Shown here in pieces: positions 36,501 to 45,424 of a stretch of DNA of 64,000 nucleotides. The stretch's first letter is position 1, and every line of letters starts with the position of its first letter. Origin of the DNA: CAZTTH01 sp964615975 (GTDB lineage: Bacteria > Verrucomicrobiota > Lentisphaeria > JABSQK01 > JAJFLO01); assembly GCA_964615975.1 (NCBI GenBank), contig CAZTTH010000006.1, positions 1 through 64,000 of the forward strand, written 5' to 3'. Position numbers and translations under genes: made by a program. The notes beneath the pieces were generated by a model. It worked only from the letters and a program-made list of their open reading frames with translations, was not told the origin of the DNA and made no database searches.

Positions 36501-37694
36501 AAAGCGAATGGAATTGACCGCCATACCATCATTTGTACCGATATTCTTAGCCAAACCCCAATCCATTACCAAGACTTCACCGTAATCCCCGATCATGATG
36601 TTTTCCGGTTTTAAATCCCGATGTACGATGCCTTTAGAATGAGCAAATGCCATGGCATCGCAGACCTTCTGAAAAATAGTCAATAATCGAACCAGCGGGA
36701 ATAGTGCAAGCGTTTCGGGATCGTTTTTCCCGATTTTTTTTAGGATATCCTTGAGTGTTGTCCCGCGGACGAGCTTCATGGTGTAATAGACTTCACCTGA
36801 GTCGTTAAATCCCAATTCGTAAACCGGAACAATGCTCGGATGTTCGAGTTGACCAGTTACCTGTCCCTCCTCAATGAAACGAAAGATATTTTCGGTGGAT
36901 TTTTGACGTCCTTTAAGTAAGACTTTCATAGCGACTTTGCGCTTGATATTGAGGTCACTAGCACTGAGAATTGCGCCCATGCCTCCTTCGGCTATCTTTT
37001 CCCCAATTTCGTACTTATCCAATGCGAGTGAATCATCTCCAGAACTTGAACCAGATCCTTTTGATCCTCGAATTCCAGAGGATTTTAAAAAGCTGGTTAG
37101 ACCACTTCCCTCGGCGCCTACACCACTGGATGATTTTACCTTGGTGTTTGAGCTGTGTATGTTGGTTTTCGGTTGACCTGTGGGTTTTTCAGATATGGTT
37201 GGAGTGAAATCGTCATCTCCATCAGCTACTGGAGAAAGCGGCTTTGAGACCCCCTGATACATTACGCCAGTTTTATCAACTTCAGACGAAGATATATCCG
37301 ACGGACGCTCAACGATGGTTGGCAGGTAATCTTCATCCAAATTATGATCAGATTTTTTTACATCCCCAGGGGGAAAACTCGATTCTTTTTTCAAAGGGGG
37401 TAATGACTCTTGCAGATTACTTTGATTTGAAGCTTTAACAGGATCTGCTGATGGGGTTTGAATTTCAGCGGGGCGTTCTATAATGGTCGGAGCAAAATCA
37501 TCCTCAAATTCAGCATTCTTTGCCGGGGTGTTATCGGAGTGGGACTCCACAGATTTTTCATTCATGGTAGGAGCTGAATCAGAATCATCCTCATCATCGA
37601 AATACTCACGACTAACTTCATCTTCAGTTTTATCCGAATGATCGAGAGGTTTATACTCTCCGAATTTATCGCTGGCATTACCTCCTTTTTCCAT
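33519..37694 (-). CDS. Large membrane Ser/Thr protein kinase with TPR-like and leucine-rich repeats
   Basis: 1391 residues. The N-terminal 220 are acidic and disordered, with four copies of a P-T-x-x-E motif (Thr43, Thr70, Thr126, Thr166). The Hanks-type kinase domain runs from about 228 to 605: glycine loop GEKIAEGGMGAI, Lys257 (VAMKVLL), HRDLKPEN (358-365), DWG at 378-380 instead of DFG, and APE at 485-487. About 105 residues separate DWG from APE, mostly Ser/Thr/Lys-rich. A membrane helix (631-651) leads to a long coiled coil of LEKQK repeats, a TPR-like segment (about 800-880) and 22-23-residue leucine-rich repeats of the L.GMPL..LDIS.T.V.D type to the end. AAGGA precedes the ATG. The LRR part is probably the extracytoplasmic sensor. 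Substrates are unknown. Confidence 0.9.
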   Translation of the reverse strand: MEKGGNASDKFGEYKPLDHSDKTEDEVSREYFDDEDDSDSAPTMNEKSVESHSDNTPAKNAEFEDDFAPTIIERPAEIQTPSADPVKASNQSNLQESLPPLKKESSFPPGDVKKSDHNLDEDYLPTIVERPSDISSSEVDKTGVMYQGVSKPLSPVADGDDDFTPTISEKPTGQPKTNIHSSNTKVKSSSGVGAEGSGLTSFLKSSGIRGSKGSGSSSGDDSLALDKYEIGEKIAEGGMGAILSASDLNIKRKVAMKVLLKGRQKSTENIFRFIEEGQVTGQLEHPSIVPVYELGFNDSGEVYYTMKLVRGTTLKDILKKIGKNDPETLALFPLVRLLTIFQKVCDAMAFAHSKGIVHRDLKPENIMIGDYGEVLVMDWGLAKNIGTNDGMAVNSIRFQTDSPNPKSVKSKTISPDQTSSDTTVNTKLSQSQTNTTSTETKTDSFKSKSSTISATRGIDSLFTDVSSDSMNTLDGQIMGTPNFMAPEQATGQIEKIDGRTDIYALGGILYNILTLRVPIAGKSLTEMMVNIVKGNIPPPICFNLGAKKLKDKHMEDKIQRREFPHCPSGKIPTSLSAVTMKALALKQELRYQTVQELQADIEAYQGGFATSAEEASFMKLIALMIMRNKGVSVATIASLIIVVSLTIHFVYRLHLKNEALYAEKLTVIAQSKQLETQRDELLERKAILEKQKITLEEQKGTLEKQKDILEKQKSALIEEKQKTESERLAKEKEMLQKQMEMQAKNEALEAKEAERMAKEAALASELNALRAAEESRIAEERERLAKEEEAKKREEVSITSAPEFVKKAKTLATELKWDKAMEAIETAISLDKFHSEAWFVKAWLHIGNLEFSQAVKALENSGEIDNANILTLAKSYEEKLSNRGDELNIYQLRELTKIVKAKQDFVLGDRLYQLTITEENEILDRLYKIKIELRKANLEISDIHYSFTFGEDSISLDLSKNTGLRNIWPLSGLPITNLNLAATQVEDIRPLKGMPLKVLQIPAKQPADISMLIMDMPLEEIHLHGKPSIDFTQISTVSSAQIHLHLYGFDDPEDYKLEFFNKVLISQTHLHLHGPAFDNLNLFLQIPITRLSFHNTAINDITALEGKKIEYLDITGMQIRNIKTIAFMPLVHLNLADTLVTDITQLNGMSLMYLNIANTKVKNLDLLRGMPLKFLDISNSLVTDYSVLEDLKTLKDLHINGLPIVDFRFLRQLSLRSLHMANTFASDIQMLKDMDLKELDISGTRVTSLDVLYRKQLSYLSINNTPIANLNALKGMPLRYIDISNTPVNDISPLAGMNLTYVNMAKTEVADITALKGTSLKELSLHDCRKLKDIYPLNDCKNLYKLILPDHITEILFLEKFLNLDYIGTTGDLKDLQQSSTQFWAQFNHSN

Positions 37695-37789
37695 GGCATT
37701 ATTTTCCTTGTTGAGCTCCGAAGTTTTAGAATTTGATAATTGTTATGGTTATACCATACAATCGCAACAGTTTGAATGTAAATCCTTAC

Positions 37790-38443
37790 TTATTTAATTT
37801 TTTCATGAATTAATTGAAGAATATCGTGAGTCAGTTCTTTTGCGGTCATGCCTGGAGAATGAGATAGACGCCAATTTCCCTGTTTATCAATCAATAGTAC
37901 TGAAGAAGTATGGTTGATTGATGGAATATTATCAATGCTATTTTCCGTTTCTGAAAAAATACCGAATTCGCGATAAATGGTGTGTAAATCATTTTCACTG
38001 CCGGTGAGACCAGTTATATGATCATTGTAGGTCATAAAATAATGCTGTAAAACCTCGGTCGTATCAAAATGTTGATCGAGGGTAATAAAAATAAAACGTG
38101 CTTGATCAACTGCTGGTCCCAGTTCTTGATAAGATGTATTTAAAATATTTAAGGTTGCAGGGCAGATATCCGGACAACGGGAAAATCCAAAAAACAAAAT
38201 CACAACCTTCCCAGATTGTTTACTTAATTGAAATGGTTTGCCATAGTGATCGTGTAAAAGAAAATCTTTGGGTTTTATTGATGGTTCGATTTTGGTTCCT
38301 AACCAAGTTGGCACGCGTGGAGAGCACCCGTTGCAATATACAAAAATTGCGATAAAAATGGAGAAATTTTCCAATTTGTTAAAATGGGTGATTGAAATCA
38401 TGATTAAATCGCTTAGAAATTTTATCGAGACTTTAGGAATCAT
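37790..38443 (-). CDS. SCO1/SenC/PrrC-family copper protein
   Basis: 217 residues. It has a hydrophobic N-terminus (about 26-37) with a possible lipobox cysteine (FVYC or CNGC) and a thioredoxin fold with the copper ligands Cys90 and Cys94 (RCPDIC) and His178 (INHTS). SCO proteins deliver copper to the CuA site of cytochrome c oxidase or act as thiol reductases in the periplasm. The first ATG (38443) and an internal one (38401) are both possible starts; the latter leaves a more standard signal sequence. It lies 62 bases after the DUF420 gene, the common partner of SCO genes. Confidence 0.9.
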   Translation of the reverse strand: MIPKVSIKFLSDLIMISITHFNKLENFSIFIAIFVYCNGCSPRVPTWLGTKIEPSIKPKDFLLHDHYGKPFQLSKQSGKVVILFFGFSRCPDICPATLNILNTSYQELGPAVDQARFIFITLDQHFDTTEVLQHYFMTYNDHITGLTGSENDLHTIYREFGIFSETENSIDNIPSINHTSSVLLIDKQGNWRLSHSPGMTAKELTHDILQLIHEKIK

Positions 38444-38505
38444 GTCTTAATAGCTAGGGACAATAATGATTCGAATTATGATTGGAAATGTGATTATTCA
38501 TTAGG

Positions 38506-38931
38506 TCAATCTGCCTTGGCATAAGAAAATAACATCAGATAAATTATAATTCCGGTTATCGAGACGAATACCCATATCGGCCATACTTTTTTTGCCAACT
38601 TCCTGTGTTTGTTAAAATTTGCTTTGCCAGCAAACCATAGTAAACAGATTATACCTGGAATCAATAATGCTGCCAAAATTGTGTGTGGTATCAGGATAGC
38701 AAAGTACAAAGGTCGTGTCCAGTCATGTAATGGGTAGCGAATTGATCCTACATGATAATGATGATAGAGATAACTTGTGAGAAATAGAGCAGCTAGGCTG
38801 ACAGCGGCGAGCATGACTATTTTATGTAACTTCCTTTTGCCATTTTTTATTGCCCAATACCCCACCAATAACATAATAAGACACATGCCATTCAGGCATA
38901 CGTTAAGGTGTGGTAATTCACTGATTGCCAT
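38506..38931 (-). CDS. DUF420 membrane protein (CtaM-like)
   Basis: 141 residues with four membrane helices. The conserved histidines are in LHKIVML, YLYHHYHVG and IPHTILA, and the pattern HRKLAKKVWPIWVFVSITG closes the family. DUF420 proteins (CtaM in Staphylococcus) take part in maturation of heme-copper oxidase. It lies 20 bases after the transglutaminase gene and 62 before the SCO gene, forming an oxidase-assembly pair. No oxidase subunits are in the window. Confidence 0.88.
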   Translation of the reverse strand: MAISELPHLNVCLNGMCLIMLLVGYWAIKNGKRKLHKIVMLAAVSLAALFLTSYLYHHYHVGSIRYPLHDWTRPLYFAILIPHTILAALLIPGIICLLWFAGKANFNKHRKLAKKVWPIWVFVSITGIIIYLMLFSYAKAD

Positions 38932-38951
38932 AGATCCTTGGTCCTTAGAAT

Positions 38952-40907
38952 TTATGATTTTATTGCGTGTAACGCAGTTTGCATTTGAATAAGCAACTCA
39001 CCCGTAAGTTGACACTGACCATATCGAACTGAACAAAATGTAAGGGTGATCAGACGAATGTCGCTGATATGGGGATGACCAGAAGTTTCGAGGATTGCCA
39101 AATATTCGAAGGGTGTCTGGCTGGTTTTGCGAACATGTTTTTGTCGCTCTAGAGAGTTTAACATTTGGGTGTAAATAAAACCAGCTTCTCGGCGCCGATT
39201 ATAAAAAGAATTGAGTCGATTGATTTTGATTTTATTGAGTACAGTTCGCCAATCACAGCGAATAATCAAAAAAATTAACCCAATTCCAATTGCCAGGGGA
39301 AACAATAAGGCAATATAACTGTAACCGGTAAAGAGGCTATCCTTAATAATTCCCAATGTCCAATTAAACACTTCCTGTTGCTCATTGACGCCAAATTCGA
39401 CGATTTTCGAATACCAAAAATATTCAATAGATTCCAATACCGTCAAAGCCAGATTCCGGTGCTCAATCTGCACCCCTTCACCAAAAGGAGTGGCATCAAC
39501 GATTTTCCATCCTTGTCCGGGAATAAAAGCCTCAGTCCAGGCATGGGCGTTTTTACTGCTGATATTATAGAAATCCCCGATCTCATTTTTTTCTACTGGT
39601 ACGTATCCGATACCGATACGTGATGGTATGTTTTGCAAGCGTAATAATACTGCCATGGCAGATGCAAAACGTTCACAATGACCCTTTCGACTATCAAAGA
39701 TAAACTCTTCCAATGGGTTTATCCGGTTTAAGTCGGGTCCCCCTAAATCATACTGAAACTGGGTATGGAAAAAGGAGAGTAACTTTTCGATTTTTTCAAC
39801 CGGTTTATTGGTGGATAGCAAGTAGGAATTCAACCATTGTTTAATGCGATCAAAATTTTCGGGCGGCAAGGCAGTATAGCGTAAAATTTCTTTGGGATTT
39901 AAATTATCCTCTTTTCCGTCAGGCAATGTCCAGTAGGTATAATTCACGTTATTACGAATATCGAAACCGGTTTTCACGCTGCCATCGCCAGCAATAAAAG
40001 GTTGAGTATATAAGTGCACTTTTAGATTTTGCACATAACCATCCACCGGCAAGGTGTCACCCAGTACTTTATAATTTACCATCCTGACCATGCGAACTGA
40101 TGAGAAATCATTACGTTCTGACTGCCAACTGCGTTTTACTTTTTTGCTCCAATGGCTTGCCGTCCATTTTACTCCATCGAATTCATCATAAGCATGGGTT
40201 TTTAAGTATCCGATATTTTCACCTTCGATACGAAAAATAAGTTGTCTGGCTGCGTCGTTGCCACTGCTTGAACTGTCGAGTTCCTGTGAAGGCTTTGTGG
40301 CTACTCCGGCACCTGGTAAAAGTGGCTGAAGTTGTCTTGATTGAAATCCGAATCGTGGGAATGCTACAAAGAAAATAGACATCATTACCGCTAGGATAAG
40401 ACATTCCTTAAATTGCGGATATATCTTGGTGGTCTTATATGTGGCAAATTTAGGAAATTCGGCACAGGCCATGGATTTTAAAGTCAACGGAATTAGGATT
40501 AATGCTGCTCCAATCATGATCAAGGCTTTGAAATCGACTATGACCTGAGTACCAGCTCCAATGTGGATTAAGGCGACGAGAAACGCGGTTTTTTTTTCGC
40601 GGAGGGTGGAATCTTCGAGAAGATTTATCACTTGGTATACAAATAGGAAATTACCGGCGAGATAAATCAACTTGTTAAAGCCATATCCCCAGTAAACCGA
40701 CATGGACTTAAAAAACAAAAAGGCTACCAAGAGGATTAATGCCTTAAAATTGGGAGAAAATATGTTCTTTTTAGGAGTATGCGCCATTGCCAGGATACCC
40801 AAAAGTGCATAAACCATGGGAGCCCAAATGTTATCCCAGGAATATCCCTGACAAATTATTCCAGTTAAAATCAACAGATTCAAATGATGTTTATAGCCTG
40901 AGTTCAT
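38952..40907 (-). CDS. TgpA-type membrane transglutaminase-like protein
   Basis: 651 residues. About six N-terminal membrane helices (DUF3488 type) are followed by a periplasmic transglutaminase-like domain with the triad Cys411 (KGHCERFASAM), His455 (NAHAWTEAF) and Asp471 (WKIVDATP). A membrane helix (about 540-560) and a cytoplasmic tail come last. TgpA of Pseudomonas has transglutaminase activity and is essential there; its natural substrate is unsettled. It overlaps the DUF58 gene by four bases and forms the standard MoxR-DUF58-TgpA cassette. Confidence 0.92.
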   Translation of the reverse strand: MNSGYKHHLNLLILTGIICQGYSWDNIWAPMVYALLGILAMAHTPKKNIFSPNFKALILLVAFLFFKSMSVYWGYGFNKLIYLAGNFLFVYQVINLLEDSTLREKKTAFLVALIHIGAGTQVIVDFKALIMIGAALILIPLTLKSMACAEFPKFATYKTTKIYPQFKECLILAVMMSIFFVAFPRFGFQSRQLQPLLPGAGVATKPSQELDSSSSGNDAARQLIFRIEGENIGYLKTHAYDEFDGVKWTASHWSKKVKRSWQSERNDFSSVRMVRMVNYKVLGDTLPVDGYVQNLKVHLYTQPFIAGDGSVKTGFDIRNNVNYTYWTLPDGKEDNLNPKEILRYTALPPENFDRIKQWLNSYLLSTNKPVEKIEKLLSFFHTQFQYDLGGPDLNRINPLEEFIFDSRKGHCERFASAMAVLLRLQNIPSRIGIGYVPVEKNEIGDFYNISSKNAHAWTEAFIPGQGWKIVDATPFGEGVQIEHRNLALTVLESIEYFWYSKIVEFGVNEQQEVFNWTLGIIKDSLFTGYSYIALLFPLAIGIGLIFLIIRCDWRTVLNKIKINRLNSFYNRRREAGFIYTQMLNSLERQKHVRKTSQTPFEYLAILETSGHPHISDIRLITLTFCSVRYGQCQLTGELLIQMQTALHAIKS

Positions 40908-42043
40908 TGGATATTCTGACTGTCAAAATATTTGATCGGAACCATCTTGGCTAGAGGTAATAGTTGAACTTCATTGGTTTGCGGCAAATAGATTATAACT
41001 TTGCGTTTATCCTCGATTAAAAGTTTATTGATCATGAGATCGATTTCCGTAGTCGATTCTGTCAATACAAAATTGAGGCTTGCTTTCGATGCCAATTGCT
41101 GCACTATGTTAGTCCATTCGGCATAGGTTATCAGTTTAATGGTGTCAGGCATCCGTGCTAATGCTTCTAATATCATGTCACCATTAGCAAACGGGGGAAT
41201 TGAGTAAACTCCTCGATCCGGCAGGCAAATGAATTCAATTTGATAGCCAGCATCCAATGCGGACATGGCCAAAGATCCAGCGGCCCGTGCAACCCAATCT
41301 GTTAATGATTTATTTTTTGTTGTCGGTGTTGAGCCATAAACAGACGGCGCAATTACCAATGCGACTCGTCCAGAAAGTTGTTCATCAAATTCTTTCACCA
41401 TCAAACCCAGTCCTTTCGAGGATGAAGGCCAATGAATAAGTTTCACCGGGTCATGTTCCTGGTGTGGGCGAACCCCATGAAAATGATCTCCGGATGTCGA
41501 TTTAAATGATCCGGGAAAGCGACCCCCTAACATCGGCTCGAAACCTGCCGCTACTGGGGGTTTACATGGATAAACCTGGGGATAAACAAGGATTTCCCCT
41601 GGACATTGTAAGCGTCTTTGAATATTAACCAGGCCGTAAGGAAAACTGGATTTTATCTTAAGCTGATTAAATGTATAAATTCCGCGTTTAGGTAAACTCA
41701 ATCCTGGGGACAGATGACGGGTTTCACCCGGTGGCAGATAACCTAGTCGTAGTAGCGCACCCCATGGACAGATAATCTCAAGATGACCGATAGGGAAATC
41801 TTTGGGGTTGTCAATCTGCCAGGTATCCTTGAGAGATTCTCCCTCAATACAGCTGATTGTTGCTGGTGGTAAAATTCGAGCATGCCTACAGCTGCGGTAG
41901 GCCTTTAAGGCATTCAGGAAGAAACAACCCAACAGAATCCCCAGTATTAGAAACAGTATTCCAGAAAAGGATTGCATGGATACCAGATATAGGGAAAATC
42001 CGATCCCGATAACCGCCATCCCCAATTTAGTTGGATAGATCAT
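40904..42043 (-). CDS. DUF58 protein (VWA-like partner of MoxR)
   Basis: 379 residues. Two N-terminal membrane helices (about 7-45) precede a beta-rich part and the DUF58 signature RPHQEHDPVKLIHWPSSSKG, then a von Willebrand A-like fold. The start overlaps the moxR stop by four bases and the stop overlaps the next start by four, so the three genes are translationally coupled. DUF58 proteins are thought to work with the MoxR ATPase at the membrane. Confidence 0.9.
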   Translation of the reverse strand: MIYPTKLGMAVIGIGFSLYLVSMQSFSGILFLILGILLGCFFLNALKAYRSCRHARILPPATISCIEGESLKDTWQIDNPKDFPIGHLEIICPWGALLRLGYLPPGETRHLSPGLSLPKRGIYTFNQLKIKSSFPYGLVNIQRRLQCPGEILVYPQVYPCKPPVAAGFEPMLGGRFPGSFKSTSGDHFHGVRPHQEHDPVKLIHWPSSSKGLGLMVKEFDEQLSGRVALVIAPSVYGSTPTTKNKSLTDWVARAAGSLAMSALDAGYQIEFICLPDRGVYSIPPFANGDMILEALARMPDTIKLITYAEWTNIVQQLASKASLNFVLTESTTEIDLMINKLLIEDKRKVIIYLPQTNEVQLLPLAKMVPIKYFDSQNIQ

Positions 42044-43029
42044 AATGGAATTGCGACGGATTCAACAATTTCTTCGATAACGGCATCAAGATTCAGTGTG
42101 GCATGGCGAGTGCCCTTTTTAACAATGACACGATGAGCAAGTACGGAAGCCGCACTGTGTTTAATATCATCCGGCAGGACATAATCACGATCGTTCAGCA
42201 ATGCCCGTGCTTGACTAAAGCGTAATAAATCGAGACTGCCTCGCGGACTGGCGCCATATTCCAATGCGTTGGATGAACGCGTTTGATGCACAATTGCCAC
42301 GATATATCCCAGCAGTTCATCAGTAATGCGGATGTTGTGGACCTGTTTTTGCATCATCACCAAATCATCACAAGTAATTACCGGCTGACTTTGATCAAAT
42401 GTTATCCCACATTTCCGCCCCAGTAACATAGATTTTTCTTCTTCCTGACTTAAATAGCCAATGCGTAATCGAACGATAAAACGATCCATTTGCGCGAATG
42501 GTAATGGATATGTCCCTTCCAATTCAATGGGATTCTGGGTCGCAATAACGAAAAATGGAGCGGATAATTCTCTGCAAGTTCCTTCGACTGATACTTGATG
42601 TTCCTCCATCGCCTCTAGTAAACTGGATTGAGTTCGTGGAGTGGCACGATTGATTTCATCGCCCAACAGAATATTAGCAAAGACTGGACCATGCCGAAAA
42701 CTGAATTCACCGGTGTTTTGGTGGTATATATTGACCCCGGTGATATCAGAGGGTAATAAGTCAGCGGTAAATTGAATGCGGCGGAATTTGCCATCAATTG
42801 ATCTGGCTAATGATTTTGCCAATAATGTCTTACCCACACCAGGTACATCTTCAATCAGAATATGTCCTTCTGACAATAGGGCAGATATTGCCAGCATTAT
42901 TACGTCTTTCTTTCCCACCATAACTTTCTCGATGTTTTCCTGTAAGCGGAACGCATAAGCTGTTGCATCAGAACGGGTAAGCAATTTAGTAGATGGTGAT
43001 TTGTCAATTTTTATTTCAGGATTGTACAT
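42040..43029 (-). CDS. MoxR-family AAA ATPase
   Basis: 329 residues. Walker A GVGKTLLAKSLAR, Walker B ILLGDEINRA followed by TPRTQSSLLEAMEEHQV, sensor 1 VIATQNPIELEGTYPLPEAQ-type region (here FAQ), and sensor 2 GASPRGSLDLLR. MoxR ATPases act as chaperones that mature or insert metal cofactors in partner complexes. It is the first gene of the cassette, with AAAGGAAATT upstream of the ATG. The run continues through DUF58 and TgpA to DUF420 and SCO with short gaps. Confidence 0.95.
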   Translation of the reverse strand: MYNPEIKIDKSPSTKLLTRSDATAYAFRLQENIEKVMVGKKDVIMLAISALLSEGHILIEDVPGVGKTLLAKSLARSIDGKFRRIQFTADLLPSDITGVNIYHQNTGEFSFRHGPVFANILLGDEINRATPRTQSSLLEAMEEHQVSVEGTCRELSAPFFVIATQNPIELEGTYPLPFAQMDRFIVRLRIGYLSQEEEKSMLLGRKCGITFDQSQPVITCDDLVMMQKQVHNIRITDELLGYIVAIVHQTRSSNALEYGASPRGSLDLLRFSQARALLNDRDYVLPDDIKHSAASVLAHRVIVKKGTRHATLNLDAVIEEIVESVAIPL

Positions 43030-43175
43030 AATTTCCTTTATTTATAAATTCATGGTATCTGATTGAAAAATTTCACGGTTTTAGGATAAATTTATGAATG
43101 ATAGAATGAGGTATTGATCCTTGTTTAATTTTTTTTGTTATGATATTCAATCTGTTAACATAAATATGCCACAAT

Positions 43176-44327
43176 TCAGCTAGTTTCGGATAGGGATAGA
43201 TATTGATTGCAAGTCAACGAAACCATTTGAATCATGGAAAAATTTTCATTCGCAAATTGACTTAGGCGGCGCCCGATATCATGACGTTCCAGCGATGACC
43301 TTGCAAGCATGGATTTTATTGCTCTGACCAATTCATCCACATTTCCTGGTTTTACCAACAGGGAATGATTGGTTTTTCCAACAACTTCCGGGATTCCGCC
43401 AACCGTGGTAGCAATTATGGGTAATTCGGCTGACATGGCTTCAATCAATGCTAATCCTAAACCTTCAGATAGTGATGGAAAGACAAAAACATCAAGCGCT
43501 CTGAGAATCAAAGGTATATCATCGCGGAATCCCAAAAACAGAACCTTATCGGTGATGTTCATGTCATTTACTAATTGCTGTAACTCAAAATCACATCGAC
43601 CTTCTCCCACAATAACAAGACGGAGGTTGTCTCTTTCAGTTTCCAGTAATAGCTGGGCAAATGCTTTGATTAAATATTCATGGCCTTTGACAGGAACCAA
43701 ACGCCCAATCGTCCCCAAGAGAATTTCACCATGAGAGGGAAAATTCAATTGTTGACGTGCAGTTTCCCGGGATATCGACAAGCGAAACTTTTCACTTTGA
43801 ATTCCATTATAGATGCGTATTACTTTGCTATGATCGGATAACCAATTAGCGCTGATCACATCGTTCCTGATGGCGTCAGATACCGCAAATATTCGCGCGA
43901 CTTTTTGGTACAGTATCCAATTTAGAAATCGGCGACGAAAATGACGGGTACGATCAGCTCCATGAACTGTAGTTACCACGTGGACCTGGTGACGGCAAAG
44001 GCATGCGGCCAGAGTTCCATAAACCGTAGACTTATGGCGTTGACAATGAATTAAATTAATGTTTTGAGAATCCAGGATATTCGCTAGTTGACCTATTAAT
44101 CGGGGTTTAAAATAGCGGATACTCCCGGCAGGATGATCACAGGTAATAACTTTAATCCCATGCGCGATAATTTTCATTTTAGGATTGAGCTTGCCAGATA
44201 AAAAACAAACCGTATGATTGCCCCCCATTTTTTGTAATCCGAGTATCAAGTCTTCAAATAATGGTTTGGAATCAAAGGTTTCTGAAAATAAATGCAAGAC
44301 TTGCAACGATTTAATCCGATTACTCAT
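43176..44327 (-). CDS. GT4 family glycosyltransferase
   Basis: 383 residues, GT-B fold. The donor-binding half has GTIGRLVPVKGHEYLIKAF, LVIVGEGR and VFPSLSEGLGLALIEAM, whose two glutamates form the EX7E motif. The N-terminal half carries INLIHCQRHKSTVYG and TTVHGADRTRHF. It probably adds a sugar to lipopolysaccharide or another surface glycan on the cytoplasmic side of the membrane. It lies 25 bases after trpC on the same strand; that pairing has no evident metabolic sense. Confidence 0.88.
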   Translation of the reverse strand: MSNRIKSLQVLHLFSETFDSKPLFEDLILGLQKMGGNHTVCFLSGKLNPKMKIIAHGIKVITCDHPAGSIRYFKPRLIGQLANILDSQNINLIHCQRHKSTVYGTLAACLCRHQVHVVTTVHGADRTRHFRRRFLNWILYQKVARIFAVSDAIRNDVISANWLSDHSKVIRIYNGIQSEKFRLSISRETARQQLNFPSHGEILLGTIGRLVPVKGHEYLIKAFAQLLLETERDNLRLVIVGEGRCDFELQQLVNDMNITDKVLFLGFRDDIPLILRALDVFVFPSLSEGLGLALIEAMSAELPIIATTVGGIPEVVGKTNHSLLVKPGNVDELVRAIKSMLARSSLERHDIGRRLSQFANENFSMIQMVSLTCNQYLSLSETS

Positions 44328-44352
44328 GAAAATAATTTACTTTATGGAAAGG

Positions 44353-45159
44353 CTATATCTGGAGTAAATCATGAATTCCCTGGCAAAGATTTGGCTTCTT
44401 TAATATCCCGGCTCCGATAAGCGCTCCCTTATAACCCAATTCCTTGACCAGTCTTAAATCAGCTTCACTTTTAATTCCGCTTTCTGCAATAACCAATTTA
44501 TTGGGTGGAATTTTGACAATCAACTTTTCAAATACTGATAAATCAATATGCATATCGCCCATCAGATCGCGACTGTTAATGCCAATAAGTTCGATTTCCT
44601 GAAACGGTATTTTGTTTAGATCTTCTTCATTATGACATTCCACCAGAGTCTCCAGGCCTAAGCTTTTTGCCAGCTGGGAAAATGCGGAAATTTTGTCAGT
44701 CGTGAGTATAGCCGCAATCAACAGGATGGCGTCAGCTCCCCAAAGCTTGGCTTCGTAAATTTGGTACGTGTCGATAATGAAATCTTTCCTCAACAAGGGT
44801 TTGGTGGTAAGTTTACGGACAGATTGGAGGTCGATTAGCGTGCCACCAAAAAAGCGGTCGTCGGTCAATACTGAAATACAGGAAATTTGCGAAAACTGTT
44901 CGTATATCCGTGAAACTTCCTGCAAATTCAAATTTTCTCTGATTAAGCCTTGTCCCGGTGAACGGCGTTTTATTTCCGCGATGATACTGAAGGAGTTAAT
45001 GACAAAAGGGGTTTTAAATGGACGTGAGTTCAGTGTTGAATTTTGATTTTGGACGTCATCGATTAACTGAGATTCGGGACAGGAAAGCTTTGCGTCGATG
45101 AGCTGGGATGTTTTATAACTCAGAATATCGTGAATGGTAATCGTTTTCATCAGCAACAT
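44353..45159 (-). CDS. trpC: Indole-3-glycerol-phosphate synthase
   Basis: 268 residues, a single TIM barrel. Catalytic residues visible: Lys64 (IAEIKRRSPG), Lys125 (LLRKDFIID), Glu in LVECHNEEDL, IGINSRDL and AESGIKSEADL. It makes the indole ring step of tryptophan synthesis from CdRP. The SPSKG loop reads SPGQG. The start could be ATG 45159 or the fourth codon at 45150; neither has a clear ribosome-binding site. It is isolated from other trp genes in this window. Confidence 0.95.
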   Translation of the reverse strand: MLLMKTITIHDILSYKTSQLIDAKLSCPESQLIDDVQNQNSTLNSRPFKTPFVINSFSIIAEIKRRSPGQGLIRENLNLQEVSRIYEQFSQISCISVLTDDRFFGGTLIDLQSVRKLTTKPLLRKDFIIDTYQIYEAKLWGADAILLIAAILTTDKISAFSQLAKSLGLETLVECHNEEDLNKIPFQEIELIGINSRDLMGDMHIDLSVFEKLIVKIPPNKLVIAESGIKSEADLRLVKELGYKGALIGAGILKKPNLCQGIHDLLQI

Positions 45160-45424
45160 TAATTTTTCGAAATACTTGGTTTTCTTACTGCAACATAATA
45201 GAATAACTCTTTAGGTAAATGGTTATCCAATGTGATTGTCATGCTTTGAAATATACATGAATGAGTAAGTTATTCATCATTTTTGTACAATCAGTAAACA
45301 TGGAAACAATGGTATCGGATTGCCCCATATCACTAAATATAAGCACATTCAATTATACGCGTTAAAGCTGGTTGAAAATAGTTCGTAACATCTAGAATAT
45401 TAATCATTTATCAGGTTTATATCC

